Assembly (NCBI RefSeq): GCF_040783975.1
Contig: NZ_CP160631.1
Span: 744,001 to 808,000, forward strand
Reading direction: 5' to 3'
DNA from: Pantoea sp. Ep11b
Lineage (GTDB): Bacteria > Pseudomonadota > Gammaproteobacteria > Enterobacterales > Enterobacteriaceae
Length of the DNA stretch: 64,000 nt
Shown piece by piece: positions 28,162 through 36,933 of this stretch (its first letter is position 1; the number at the start of each line of letters is the position of its first letter). The notes beneath the pieces are model-generated. The model saw only the letters and a program-made list of their open reading frames with translations. It made no database searches and was not told the origin of the DNA. The translations under genes and the position numbers were made by a program.

Positions 28162-28188
28162 TTGTTGCCTGCTGACAACAATCAGCGC
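28155..28188 (+). terminator. 13-bp hairpin between LysR and MFS genes
   Basis: The perfect arms GCGCTGATTGTTG and CAACAATCAGCGC enclose the 8-nt loop CCTGCTGA. The LysR stop codon is inside the left arm. No T-tract follows, so it may attenuate or stabilise rather than terminate. Confidence 0.5.
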
Positions 28189-28259
28189 CACAGAGTAACT
28201 ATCCCGCTATGACTGTTGTTATCCGTTGCGCCTGGTTAGCCTGTCTTCCTGATCACTCA

Positions 28260-29477
28260 ATGGACATTATTATGCACCCGTCACCCGAAGCGGCAGAGTC
28301 TGAGCACTGGAGACGTAACCTCGCGGTCTGCGTCGTTGGCTCGTTTACCACCATTGTGGCGATGACGCTGCTGCTGCCTTTTCTGCCGCTCTATGTGCAG
28401 CAACTGGGGGTAGAGCAGCCTGCCGCTATCGCTCGCTGGTCCGGTCTTGCCTATGGCGCGACGTTTTTCAGCGCGGCCCTGACCGCGCCGCTGTGGGGCA
28501 GGCTGGCCGATCGGTATGGTCGTAAGCTGATGCTGATCCGGGCCAGTCTCGGGATGGCGATTGCCATGTCGCTGACAGGCATGGCGACGGCGCCGTGGCA
28601 GCTGGTGGCGCTGCGCCTGCTGGCAGGATTACTGGGCGGTTATGCCTCGGGATCGACCATTCTGGTGGCGGCTCAGACGCCGAAAGCGCACACCGGCTGG
28701 GCGCTGGGTATGCTCGCGTCCGGCATCATGGCCGGTAACGTGGCCGGGCCGCTGCTGGGCGGCGTGTTACCGCCGTTTATCGGTATCCGTCAGACGTTCT
28801 GGCTGACCGGCGCGGTGATTTTTCTGGCCTTCCTCGCCACCACCTTTTTACTGAAAGAGCAGCCGCGGTCTGCGGCGGCGGCGCGCGCCGGTCAGCCAGC
28901 ATCGCCTGATGAGCGGCCGGTAAATCGTCGCCTGGTCCGGCTGATGTGGCTCTCCGGCATGCTGCTGATTTTCGCCAGCATGTCGATTGAGCCAATTATT
29001 ACGCTCTACGTAGGGGAATTTGTACAGGGTGACCATCAGATTACGCTGACCGCCGGACTGGTGATGTCCGCGGCGGCGCTGGGGACAGTCCTGGCGGCTC
29101 CCCGGCTGGGAAGGCTGGCAGACCGGGTGGGCCACTGGCGGGTGCTGACCGGCGGACTGCTGGTGAGCGGATTGCTGCTGATCCCGCAGGCGTTTATTAG
29201 CGCGGCCTGGCAACTGGTGCTGCTGCGTTTTCTGATGGGGATGGCGCTGGGCGGGCTGATGCCCTGTATCACCGCGATCATTCGTCACAATGTACCGGGT
29301 TCTCAGGTCGGACGGATGCTGGGCTACTCCACATCGGCGCAGTATATCGGCCAGGTCAGCGGTCCGCTGTTCGGCGGGCTGGTGGGTGGGGCGTTCGGGA
29401 TGCGACCGGTGTTTCTGGCCACCTGCGTGGTGATGCTGTTCTGTGGCTGGCTCAACTGGCGCGCAATGCGTCACTAG
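28260..29477 (+). CDS. MFS multidrug exporter, MdtG-like
   Basis: A 12-helix major facilitator of about 405 residues resembling E. coli MdtG: LLLPFLPLYVQQLGVEQPAA, LWGRLADRYGRKLMLIRASL and later LYSTSAQ-like TM11. The start is uncertain: ATGs at 28209, 28260 and 28272 all lack a good ribosome-binding site; 28260 is used. An arginine-rich loop separates the two six-helix halves near 215. It follows a LysR gene. MdtG confers fosfomycin and deoxycholate tolerance in E. coli; substrate here unknown. Confidence 0.8.
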   Translation: MDIIMHPSPEAAESEHWRRNLAVCVVGSFTTIVAMTLLLPFLPLYVQQLGVEQPAAIARWSGLAYGATFFSAALTAPLWGRLADRYGRKLMLIRASLGMAIAMSLTGMATAPWQLVALRLLAGLLGGYASGSTILVAAQTPKAHTGWALGMLASGIMAGNVAGPLLGGVLPPFIGIRQTFWLTGAVIFLAFLATTFLLKEQPRSAAAARAGQPASPDERPVNRRLVRLMWLSGMLLIFASMSIEPIITLYVGEFVQGDHQITLTAGLVMSAAALGTVLAAPRLGRLADRVGHWRVLTGGLLVSGLLLIPQAFISAAWQLVLLRFLMGMALGGLMPCITAIIRHNVPGSQVGRMLGYSTSAQYIGQVSGPLFGGLVGGAFGMRPVFLATCVVMLFCGWLNWRAMRH

Positions 29478-29484
29478 CGCGATC

Positions 29485-29510
29485 AAAAAAGGCGGACCGG
29501 AGTCCGCCTG
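29485..29510 (-). terminator. Terminator of gcd
   Basis: The stem GGCGGAC / GTCCGCC with a 4-nt loop is followed by six T residues on the minus strand. It also lies just after the convergent MFS gene and may serve both. Confidence 0.85.
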
Positions 29511-29532
29511 AATTTATTCACCGTCTGATGAG

Positions 29533-31920
29533 TTACTTCTGGTCTGGCAGCGCGTAGGCAATCACATAGTCGCCCAGTTTGGTACCAAACGAGCCGTGAC
29601 CGCCTGCCGCGATGACAACGTACTGCTTGCCATTCGCTTCATAGGTCATCGGTGTCGCCTGGCCGCCCGCTGGCAGACGTGCCTGCCATAACAGTTCGCC
29701 GGTATCGGTGCTGAACGCACGCAGGTAGTTGTCTGCGGTCGCGCCGATGAAGAAGACCTTACCGGCCGTGGTAATAGGACCACCCAGCATTGGCATCCCC
29801 ATTTTGAACGGCAGCGGAACCGGTGCGCTGTCGCGAACGGTACCGATACGCTGTTTCCACACCACGTCGTTGGTCTTCAGATCCACCGCAGAGATGTAAC
29901 CCCACGAAGGCTGTTTACATGGCAGACCAAACGGTGACAGGAACGGATTCAGCTCGACGCCATAAGGCACGCCATACTGCGGCTGAATACCGGTTTCGGT
30001 GCCTGAACCGCCTTCAGCGCCTTTCGGCGGCTCAATCGGGTTGCCCGGACCGCGTGGAACCAGTTTAGAGACAAACGGCAGCGCCATTGGGTTAGCAATC
30101 GCGATCTGACGGTGAGGATCGACAGCAATGCCGCCCCATTCGAACATACCAAGGTTGCCCGGGAAGACCAGGGTGCCCTGCTCAGATGGCGGGGTGAACG
30201 GACCTTCATAGCGCAGGCGCTTGAAGATCACGCGGCACACCAGCTGGTCAAACATCGTCGCGCCCCACATGTCCTTGTCCGTCAGATTCTGCTTCGGACG
30301 GAAGGTCAGCTCAGAGTAGGGCTGAGTGGCGGCAACATGATCGCCTTTCGCCGCACCCTGCGGCACGGGTGTTTCTGGTGCCGGGACGACGGGCTTACCG
30401 GTGCGACGGTCCAGCACGAAGATGTTACCGGTTTTCGCTGGTGCATAAACCACCGGCACGGTGTTGCCATCTTTGTCCGTGATATCGGCCAGCGTCGGCT
30501 GCGACGGCAGGTCCATATCCCACAGGTCGTGATGGACGGTCTGATAAGACCAGACCAGCTTACCGGTGGTAGCGTTCAGTGCCAGCACGCTGCTCGCGTA
30601 ACGCTCCTGCTCTGGTGTGCGGTTACCGCCCCAGATATCTGGCGTGGTCACACCCATTGGCAGGTAAACGGTATCCAGTTTCGGATCGTACACCGCCGGA
30701 GCCCATGAGTTCGGTGAGTTCATGGTGAAGGTGTGTTCATCCGCCGGAATCGCGTTGGGATCTTTCGCGCCTGGATCGAACACCCACAGCAGTTTACCGG
30801 TGTTGACATCAAAGCCACGAATGACGCCTGACGGCTCGCGTGTGGAGTAGTTATCGGTCACTGCGCCTGCCATCACGATAGTCGTGTTGGTGATGACGGG
30901 CGGTGAGGTCGGCTCATACATACCTGCGGTGGTCACAGGCTGTTTGTGCTGCAGATCCAGCTCGCCATTAATACCGAATGCCGGGCAGCGTTCGCCGGTT
31001 TCAGCGTCCAGGGCAAACAGACGGCCATCGTTGACAGGCAGGTAGATACGACGTGAGCAGAGCGCAGGCTGGCTGTTTGCGGCATCAGCAGCCGGCACTT
31101 CGTGATAAGAGACACCACGGCAGGTCACATGCTGGAAGGTGGGGTTCACCTTCATGCCCGGATCAAATTTCCACTTCTGCTTACCGGTTGCCGCGTCCAG
31201 TGCAAACAGGATCTGGTGTGGCGAGCAGAGGTAGAGCGTGTCGCGGATTTTAATCGGCGTCACTTCGTCGGTGATTTCACCCGGATCGTTAGGCGTTTTC
31301 ATGTCGCCGGTCTGGAACTGCCAGGCAACCTGCAACTCTTTCACGTTCTCGTGGTTAATCTGCTTCAGCGGAGAGAAACGGGTTCCCTGCTGGTCGCGCG
31401 CGTAAGCGGGCCAGTCAGCATCCGGGATGGTGCTCAGTGGCGTAGCCTGTGGGGCGTTATCGGCCGTTTCCGGCACTGAACCGTTGATAACCTGCGGGTC
31501 GTTGAAGACGGCATAGGCCAGAACGATGGCGCTGGCAATCAGCGCAACGGCCATGGTGCCCAGCGCAGCTTTGCTGCCTGCGTTGAAGCTGCGATAAACA
31601 AACGGCAGGATCAGCCAGACACCGAAAATCACCAGCACATCGGTGCGCGGTGCCAGTGCCCAGAAGTCAGTGCCCACTTCCCAGACGCCCCAGATCAGGG
31701 TACCGATCAGCAGCAGCGCGTAGAGAACCAGTGCGGTGCTTTTACGACGGGAAAGCAGATAAGCGGTGATAAGCATAACCACACCGCCGAAAACGTAATA
31801 CCAGGAACCACCAATGGCGGCTAACCAGCCACCGCCAATCAGCATAAACGCACCCGTCAGCACTGCGAACAGCACGGTCAGGAAACGAACTACGCCAAAA
31901 GATGAGGAGTTTTTCCCCAT
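29533..31920 (-). CDS. gcd: Membrane PQQ-dependent glucose dehydrogenase
   Basis: Oxidises glucose to gluconolactone in the periplasm and passes electrons to ubiquinone, acidifying the medium. ATG at 31920 (MGKNSSSFG) with GAGG 7 nt upstream gives 795 residues, as in E. coli Gcd (796). Five hydrophobic helices occupy about the first 140 residues; the rest is the PQQ beta-propeller, with tryptophan-docking repeats such as ALDAATGKQKWKFDPG, GFDVNTGKLLWVFDPG and ALNATTGKLVWSYQT. No pqq synthesis genes are in the window, so the cofactor source cannot be judged. It pairs functionally with the gluconate dehydrogenase at 12.9-16.7 kb. Confidence 0.96.
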   Translation of the reverse strand: MGKNSSSFGVVRFLTVLFAVLTGAFMLIGGGWLAAIGGSWYYVFGGVVMLITAYLLSRRKSTALVLYALLLIGTLIWGVWEVGTDFWALAPRTDVLVIFGVWLILPFVYRSFNAGSKAALGTMAVALIASAIVLAYAVFNDPQVINGSVPETADNAPQATPLSTIPDADWPAYARDQQGTRFSPLKQINHENVKELQVAWQFQTGDMKTPNDPGEITDEVTPIKIRDTLYLCSPHQILFALDAATGKQKWKFDPGMKVNPTFQHVTCRGVSYHEVPAADAANSQPALCSRRIYLPVNDGRLFALDAETGERCPAFGINGELDLQHKQPVTTAGMYEPTSPPVITNTTIVMAGAVTDNYSTREPSGVIRGFDVNTGKLLWVFDPGAKDPNAIPADEHTFTMNSPNSWAPAVYDPKLDTVYLPMGVTTPDIWGGNRTPEQERYASSVLALNATTGKLVWSYQTVHHDLWDMDLPSQPTLADITDKDGNTVPVVYAPAKTGNIFVLDRRTGKPVVPAPETPVPQGAAKGDHVAATQPYSELTFRPKQNLTDKDMWGATMFDQLVCRVIFKRLRYEGPFTPPSEQGTLVFPGNLGMFEWGGIAVDPHRQIAIANPMALPFVSKLVPRGPGNPIEPPKGAEGGSGTETGIQPQYGVPYGVELNPFLSPFGLPCKQPSWGYISAVDLKTNDVVWKQRIGTVRDSAPVPLPFKMGMPMLGGPITTAGKVFFIGATADNYLRAFSTDTGELLWQARLPAGGQATPMTYEANGKQYVVIAAGGHGSFGTKLGDYVIAYALPDQK

Positions 31921-32196
31921 AATATCGACCTCGTTTTGTTGCCATAAAACACGCGAAAACAACCAGATAGGCTGTTTCCAGTTATCAAGTACAAATGATT
32001 AAGGGTGTTCTTGAGTATCTCTTCCGATAAGACAGCTGATCCTTTTGTGTTAAATGTTATAGCAAAATTAGATCGAGGTTTGATTTTTTTAGCTCAAAAC
32101 GCTTAACAAATAGAGTAGTACGACATTTTATGAGGGATTGGAGGACGTTAAGCGCACCGCCGTGTGCCCTTAACGCCGGAAGGCAGGATTTGTGAA

Positions 32197-32796
32197 TCAG
32201 CTGCTAATAAGATCGCCGTCCGAACGTTGCTGTTGCCAGCCGCTGATATTTATCTCAGCAAACTGCTCAGCGGTTAATGGGGGAGTCTGACTCCGCACGA
32301 TGACCTCTGCCCCTTTATCCCGGAATGTCGCCATAAAAAAGGGAAAGGTAAATTTTTCATAATTGTCTTTAAAGAACGCTTCGGTTAAAACAATCCCTGA
32401 AAAAGGAAAGGATTCCAGCAGTCGCCAGTCTGCGCCCGGTGGCGCAAAATCATAAAGCCAGAAATCAAATTTATCCGTTAATTCAAGCAGTGACGCACTA
32501 TGTGCGGCCAGGCTGGAATAATTGATGCCTATCCGGACGCGTCCATTCTGTAAATGTGACCAGGCGTCCGGCACCGCAATAATTCCCCGCAGCCGAAGAT
32601 CTTCAACCGGAATAATCATTAAGGCTGCTTCAGTAGCAATTTGGTTGTGAAGTGAAATAATGTTGTTTGTATTAAGTATATTGCGGCTGTCCTGGTTTTG
32701 CTGAAGATAAGGCACGCTATAGCAAATGCCGGTAACATTACGCTTAACATGGTGAATAGGTTCAGTAACATAAGGGTTATATAGACTGTTTCTCAT
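32197..32796 (-). CDS. Degenerate EAL-domain-like protein
   Basis: A 199-residue protein from ATG at 32796 (MRNSLYNPY), preceded by AGAGAT; an upstream ATG at 32856 would add a hydrophobic 20-residue leader but has no good ribosome-binding site. The C-terminal half resembles the end of an EAL domain: LTDKFDFWLYDFAPPGADW, then FSGIVLTEAFF in place of the usual VKLDxxLI, and DKGAEVIVRSQ in place of VxAEGVE. The EAL signature and the metal ligands are not recognisable, so cyclic-di-GMP hydrolysis is unlikely; regulatory EAL-like proteins such as YdiV act by protein contact. Its 5' half and promoter region are clearly more AT-rich than the neighbours. Confidence 0.55.
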   Translation of the reverse strand: MRNSLYNPYVTEPIHHVKRNVTGICYSVPYLQQNQDSRNILNTNNIISLHNQIATEAALMIIPVEDLRLRGIIAVPDAWSHLQNGRVRIGINYSSLAAHSASLLELTDKFDFWLYDFAPPGADWRLLESFPFSGIVLTEAFFKDNYEKFTFPFFMATFRDKGAEVIVRSQTPPLTAEQFAEINISGWQQQRSDGDLISS

Positions 32797-32856
32797 TATC
32801 TCTATAAATGTAATAAAAAAGAAGGTGTTGATAATCAGGCATATAAAAAGTCGCAT

Positions 32857-33187
32857 TTTTCTGAATGCGTGAATAAATATAGATCAACTCCTTAATCTAA
32901 ATCACCTCTTTGTTGCGTGAAAAAGTAAATTAATCCATTAATAGGGCGAGGATAATTCCTTTGGCATCTGATGATGTACTGGAATATATTCATAAGTCGG
33001 GACCAGTAGGCTGGTAATAATCAGCGGTGGACCGCCTGGTGCTGCCCGGGAACGGGGCCGTTAGCGGCGCAGCGGGCTCATGCCGTCGTGGCAGACCGTC
33101 TGGCCGCCGCGCGTATTAACACCTCCATCCTCACACCAATAACACCGCGCTAAGAGGCGGCTTTCCTCACCTGATTTGGGATAAGAG
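32857..33187. other. Intergenic region before the EntS-like exporter
   Basis: The left part is AT-rich and belongs to the promoter region of the EAL-like gene. The right part turns GC-rich from about 33020 and contains a short frame ending NTSILTPITPR at about 33152, which may be debris. I see no intact gene or RNA. The next gene has GGGATAAGAG before its ATG. Confidence 0.4.
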
Positions 33188-34429
33188 ATGAAATTTAAGG
33201 CATCGGCGGCGGAAGCGTCGCTGTGGCAACATCGGGCATTTGTCGCTTTCTGGACAGCGCGGACCTGCTCCTCTTTTGGATTCCAGATGTTTTCGGTCGC
33301 GATTAGCTGGCAGATCTATGCGCTGACCAACAGCGCCATGGCGCTGGGGATGATTGGTTTAATGCAGTTTCTGCCGTCGGTGTTGCTGGCGCTTCCTGCG
33401 GGCCACCTGGCGGACCAGTATGACCGGCGGCGTATCGTCCTGCTGGGACAGCTGGTGGAATTTGCTGCGCTGGTGGCATTAGTGGTGCTTACCTTATTCC
33501 AGACGGCTGACCGCAGCGAATTATGGGGGCTGGTATTTATGATCGCGGTGGCGAAGGCGCTGGAGTGGCCTGCGATGTCTTCAATGCTGCCGTCGCTGGT
33601 GCCGCCTTCGATTCTGACGCGGGCGATGGCGATGAACTCCGTAGGCGGGCAGGCGGCGGTTATTGTCGGGCCGACGATCGGCGGTCTGCTCTATGTCGCG
33701 GGACCGCAGGTGGTGTATGGCGTTTCCGGGCTGTTTTATCTGATTTCGCTGATTCTGGTGAGCCTGCTGCGTTACGAGCGCCCGGCGCAGAGCCGCCTGC
33801 CGATGAATATGAAAAATCTGTTCGCCGGAATTCATTTCATCCGTGAGCGCAAAGATGTACTGGGCGTGATTTCGCTCGATCTGTTTGCGGTGTTGCTGGG
33901 TGGCGCAACGGCGCTGCTGCCGATTTTTGCCAAAGATATTCTGCATACCGGACCCTGGGGGCTGGGGATGTTACGCGGCGCGCCATCGGTGGGTGCGCTG
34001 CTGGTCGGCATCTGGCTGAGCCGCCACAAGCTGGAAAAGCATGTCGGGATGATCATGTTCGGATCGGTGGCGGGGTTTGGCCTTGCCACGCTGGTGTTCG
34101 CGCTCTCCACGCAGTTGTGGCTTTCGCTGCTGGCGCTCTGTGCGCTGGGCGGTTTTGATATGGTGAGTATGGTGATCCGGGGCGCGCTGGTGCAGCTTGA
34201 TACGCCGGACACGATGCGCGGGCGGGTGAATGCGGTTAACGCCATCTTTATCAACACGTCGAATCAGCTGGGCGAGTTCGAGTCAGGCCTGCTGGCGGCC
34301 TGGATGGGTGCGGCCCCGGCGGCGGCGCTGGGCGGCATCGGAACGCTGATTGTGGTGGCGCTCTGGATGAAGCTGTTCCCGCATCTGCGGCGGCGTCAGA
34401 GGCTGGAGAATGAGGCGGGTCTGGTTTAG
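33188..34429 (+). CDS. MFS transporter, EntS-like (MFS_3)
   Basis: A 413-residue major facilitator of the MFS_3 group that includes the enterobactin exporter EntS and macrolide exporters. It shows FVAFWTARTCSSFGFQMFSV at 18-37, the GHLADQYDRRRIVLLGQ loop after helix 2 and the late RGRVNAVNAIFINTSNQLGEFESG, both typical of the group. No siderophore biosynthesis genes or Fur box are nearby, so siderophore export is not supported. Monocistronic; substrate unknown. Confidence 0.8.
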   Translation: MKFKASAAEASLWQHRAFVAFWTARTCSSFGFQMFSVAISWQIYALTNSAMALGMIGLMQFLPSVLLALPAGHLADQYDRRRIVLLGQLVEFAALVALVVLTLFQTADRSELWGLVFMIAVAKALEWPAMSSMLPSLVPPSILTRAMAMNSVGGQAAVIVGPTIGGLLYVAGPQVVYGVSGLFYLISLILVSLLRYERPAQSRLPMNMKNLFAGIHFIRERKDVLGVISLDLFAVLLGGATALLPIFAKDILHTGPWGLGMLRGAPSVGALLVGIWLSRHKLEKHVGMIMFGSVAGFGLATLVFALSTQLWLSLLALCALGGFDMVSMVIRGALVQLDTPDTMRGRVNAVNAIFINTSNQLGEFESGLLAAWMGAAPAAALGGIGTLIVVALWMKLFPHLRRRQRLENEAGLV

Positions 34430-34480
34430 GGCGGCGGTACGGGTATTGACCCGGCAGGCTCAGTTTCCGGGGGAGAAAAA

Positions 34481-34510
34481 AGAGATAACTGGCCCGAAGG
34501 CCAGTTCAGT
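34481..34510 (-). terminator. Terminator of the Gfo/Idh/MocA gene
   Basis: The 8-bp stem AACTGGCC / GGCCAGTT has a tetraloop and is followed, on the minus strand, by ATCTC and then a T6 run. It lies 75 bp after the stop. Confidence 0.7.
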
Positions 34511-34580
34511 AGGGGGACCAGTCACACTGCCAGTTCAGGCCGGGGGCAGAGGGGGAGTCTGACCCGCAGGCGGGAGGCCG

Positions 34581-35738
34581 TCAGGCCCCGGTTTTTCCCA
34601 GGTTGGCGTCAAATGTTTGCCAGCTTTCACGCATGTCCACAACGCTGCGGGTTTTGCGTGCCTCATCGATTTTGATGGCAGTGAGGCCCGCTTCCAGCGC
34701 GTCCACCACTGACACTTTCAGCGGTGTTCCCTGTTTAATATGTTTGACAATTTCTGCGGCCATCAGCGCATCCGCGCCGTAATGGCCATCATAGGCGTTG
34801 CCGCTGTAGGCGGTATCCACCTCTTTTGCGCCGGTGCGGGCATTGTGTACGCGGAAGTAGTTGCGGACAAAGTCGCCCTCCGCCATGCCGCTGGTGCCCA
34901 TCACACAAAAACGGCGGAACTCATCCGGCACGTTCAGGTTGGCGTGGAAGGCAAGCGTCGCACCGCCTTCGTATTCGATCAGGGCGGTCTGGTAATCCAC
35001 AATGTCGGCATCGCTGTCGAACACCGCATCGGTACTGGACCAGCCGCTGGGCTTCTCATGATAGATGGCGGAATCAGGCGTGACAGCGCCCTGCGGAGCA
35101 TGAGCGGGCGTAAAGGATTTGCGACCGCCAAAGCTGGCGACGCGGGTCGGACGCTGCTGCAGCAGGCCCTGATAGAGATCGATGTCGTGGCAGCACTTTT
35201 CCAGAATATAGGGGCCGGCATACTTCTCCAGGCGCCGCCAGTCGCGCTGGAAGAAGGCACCGTGATAAGGCTTGATGTGCTCTGTCGCCTCAATAGAGGT
35301 GATCTCGCCCAGTTGTCCGGCGTCGCGCGCCGCCAGCAGGTCGTGATAGAGCGGTGAATAGCGCAGCACCAGACCGACCAGGATGCGAGCCTCGCCATAC
35401 TCGCGCACCAGCTTCGCCATCGCCATCGTCTGCTCTTCATTGATCACCACCGGCTTTTCGGTAAAGACCGTATAACCCGCCGCCAGCGCCTGACCCACAT
35501 GCTCCAGATGCAGAAAGTTGGGTGAACCTACCAGCACCACATCCATTCCACCCTGTTTCAGCAGATCATCAATGGAGTCAAAGGCCTGACCGGGTGCGAT
35601 ACCAAAACTGTGCAGATTAGGCAGTCCGGCGGGAGCCGGATCGTAATACCCCACCACCGAGAAGGCGTCGTCGGCCCTGCTGAACTCTTTGATTACGTGG
35701 GACAGACGAAAGCCAAGACCGATAATGCCTACTTTCAT
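34581..35738 (-). CDS. Gfo/Idh/MocA-family sugar dehydrogenase
   Basis: NAD(P)-dependent oxidoreductase of 385 residues. ATG at 35738 is chosen because CAGGGG sits before it and the protein then begins MKVGIIGLGFRLSHV, the Rossmann GxGxxx fold; an upstream frame extension has no ribosome-binding site. The family EKP motif appears as FTEKPVVINEE (about 94-104), and EKCCHDIDLYQGLL (about 187-200) holds the conserved catalytic-type HDID. It is divergent from a BadF-type kinase, at the edge of a carbohydrate locus, so it likely oxidises or epimerises a sugar from that pathway. Substrate unknown. Confidence 0.82.
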   Translation of the reverse strand: MKVGIIGLGFRLSHVIKEFSRADDAFSVVGYYDPAPAGLPNLHSFGIAPGQAFDSIDDLLKQGGMDVVLVGSPNFLHLEHVGQALAAGYTVFTEKPVVINEEQTMAMAKLVREYGEARILVGLVLRYSPLYHDLLAARDAGQLGEITSIEATEHIKPYHGAFFQRDWRRLEKYAGPYILEKCCHDIDLYQGLLQQRPTRVASFGGRKSFTPAHAPQGAVTPDSAIYHEKPSGWSSTDAVFDSDADIVDYQTALIEYEGGATLAFHANLNVPDEFRRFCVMGTSGMAEGDFVRNYFRVHNARTGAKEVDTAYSGNAYDGHYGADALMAAEIVKHIKQGTPLKVSVVDALEAGLTAIKIDEARKTRSVVDMRESWQTFDANLGKTGA

Positions 35739-36008
35739 GATAAACCCCTGCTTCTGAAATCGGATGATGTCTGGCCTGCCGGTAAGCGGCGTGGCTGTTG
35801 ATAATCTGACCATCAACTTATTACGACAGAAAAAGTAATGTCAATAACGCGCTGCGCGTTTTGCGAGAGGGTTTTTTGTTATAGCGATGTAAAATAAGGG
35901 AAAGTTGACAATATCTTTTTGCCATATTTATTTGTGATTGCGATTTAAGTTTTTTTATCCTATCGTTCGCTCACTATGGCTATAACCCTTACTCCGGGAA
36001 GGAATCGC

Positions 36009-36893
36009 GTGCAACCACACTATCTTCTTGGCATTGATGGCGGCGGTACACAGTGTCGCGCGCGGTTAACCGATCGGCAGGGGCGTCTGCTGGCCGAAGC
36101 CACGGGCGGTCCTGCCAACGTCTGGTCAGCCTATGACGCGGCGCTGAGCTGCGTTGATCAGCTGATCGACCTCGTTTTCTTACAGGCGGGATTAACCGCA
36201 GAGGCGCTGGCGCAGACCGCGCTGGTCGCCGGCTTAGCCGGAGCCAACGTCGCCTCGGTGCAGGCACGGCTTGCCAGCTGGCAGCCCGCCTGCGCGGCGT
36301 TACAGGTTGTCAGCGATGTGGAGATCGCCTGTGCAGGCGCCCACGCGGGCGCGCCTGGCGCCGTCTTTATCATCGGCACCGGCAGCCAGGGGGCCGCCTG
36401 GGATGGCGAACGCTTTACGCTGCTTGGCGGCTGGGGCTTTGCCCTGTCGGATCAGGGGTCGGGCGCGGAGCTGGGCCGTCGTGCGCTGCGTCTGGCGCTG
36501 CTAGCCCACGAGTCCATTGTTCCGCCTGGCGCACTGACCCGGCAACTGATGGCGCAGTTTGACCACAGCCCGGAAACCATGCTGCTCTGGACGCGCTCCG
36601 CCACGCCTGCGGACTGGGCGCGCGTGGTGCCGCAGATCTTTGCGGCCGCCGACGCGGGCGATCGCCATGCCCAGGAGCTGCTGCAGCAGACCGCCGCCGA
36701 TATCGGCCTGATGGTTCGCCGTCTGACCGCCCTGAGCAGCGGACCAGTGGCCCTGATGGGCGGGCTCGCCACCCCGATCCAGCCCTGGCTGGATGAGGCC
36801 GTTCAGGCCCGGCTGGTGACGCCTCAGGGTGATGCCCTGAGCGGCGCGCTGATCCTGGCCCGGCAGCTGACACCTGCCCGATTAACGATCTGA
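36009..36893 (+). CDS. BadF/BadG-type kinase, glucosamine kinase-like
   Basis: A sugar kinase of the ASKHA fold, 294 residues from GTG at 36009, which has GGGAAGGA 6 nt upstream; an ATG at 35976 lacks one. The phosphate 1 loop LLGIDGGGTQCRARLTD is at 6-22, the phosphate 2 loop FIIGTGSQGAAW near 118-129 and an adenosine-type VALMGGLATP near the end. Length and motifs match GspK-type glucosamine kinases and GlcNAc kinases of this family. The neighbouring ROK regulator, 40 bp downstream on the same strand, suggests amino-sugar metabolism, but this is inference. Confidence 0.78.
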   Translation: MQPHYLLGIDGGGTQCRARLTDRQGRLLAEATGGPANVWSAYDAALSCVDQLIDLVFLQAGLTAEALAQTALVAGLAGANVASVQARLASWQPACAALQVVSDVEIACAGAHAGAPGAVFIIGTGSQGAAWDGERFTLLGGWGFALSDQGSGAELGRRALRLALLAHESIVPPGALTRQLMAQFDHSPETMLLWTRSATPADWARVVPQIFAAADAGDRHAQELLQQTAADIGLMVRRLTALSSGPVALMGGLATPIQPWLDEAVQARLVTPQGDALSGALILARQLTPARLTI

Positions 36894-36933
36894 CGCTGGC
36901 TTACTCCGTTCAGCCCGCTAACCCGAGGAATTT

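Noticed and set aside
33019-33152. Short plus-strand frame ending NTSILTPITPR
   Set aside because: It has no start codon or ribosome-binding site and no recognisable family; too short to call even as a pseudogene.
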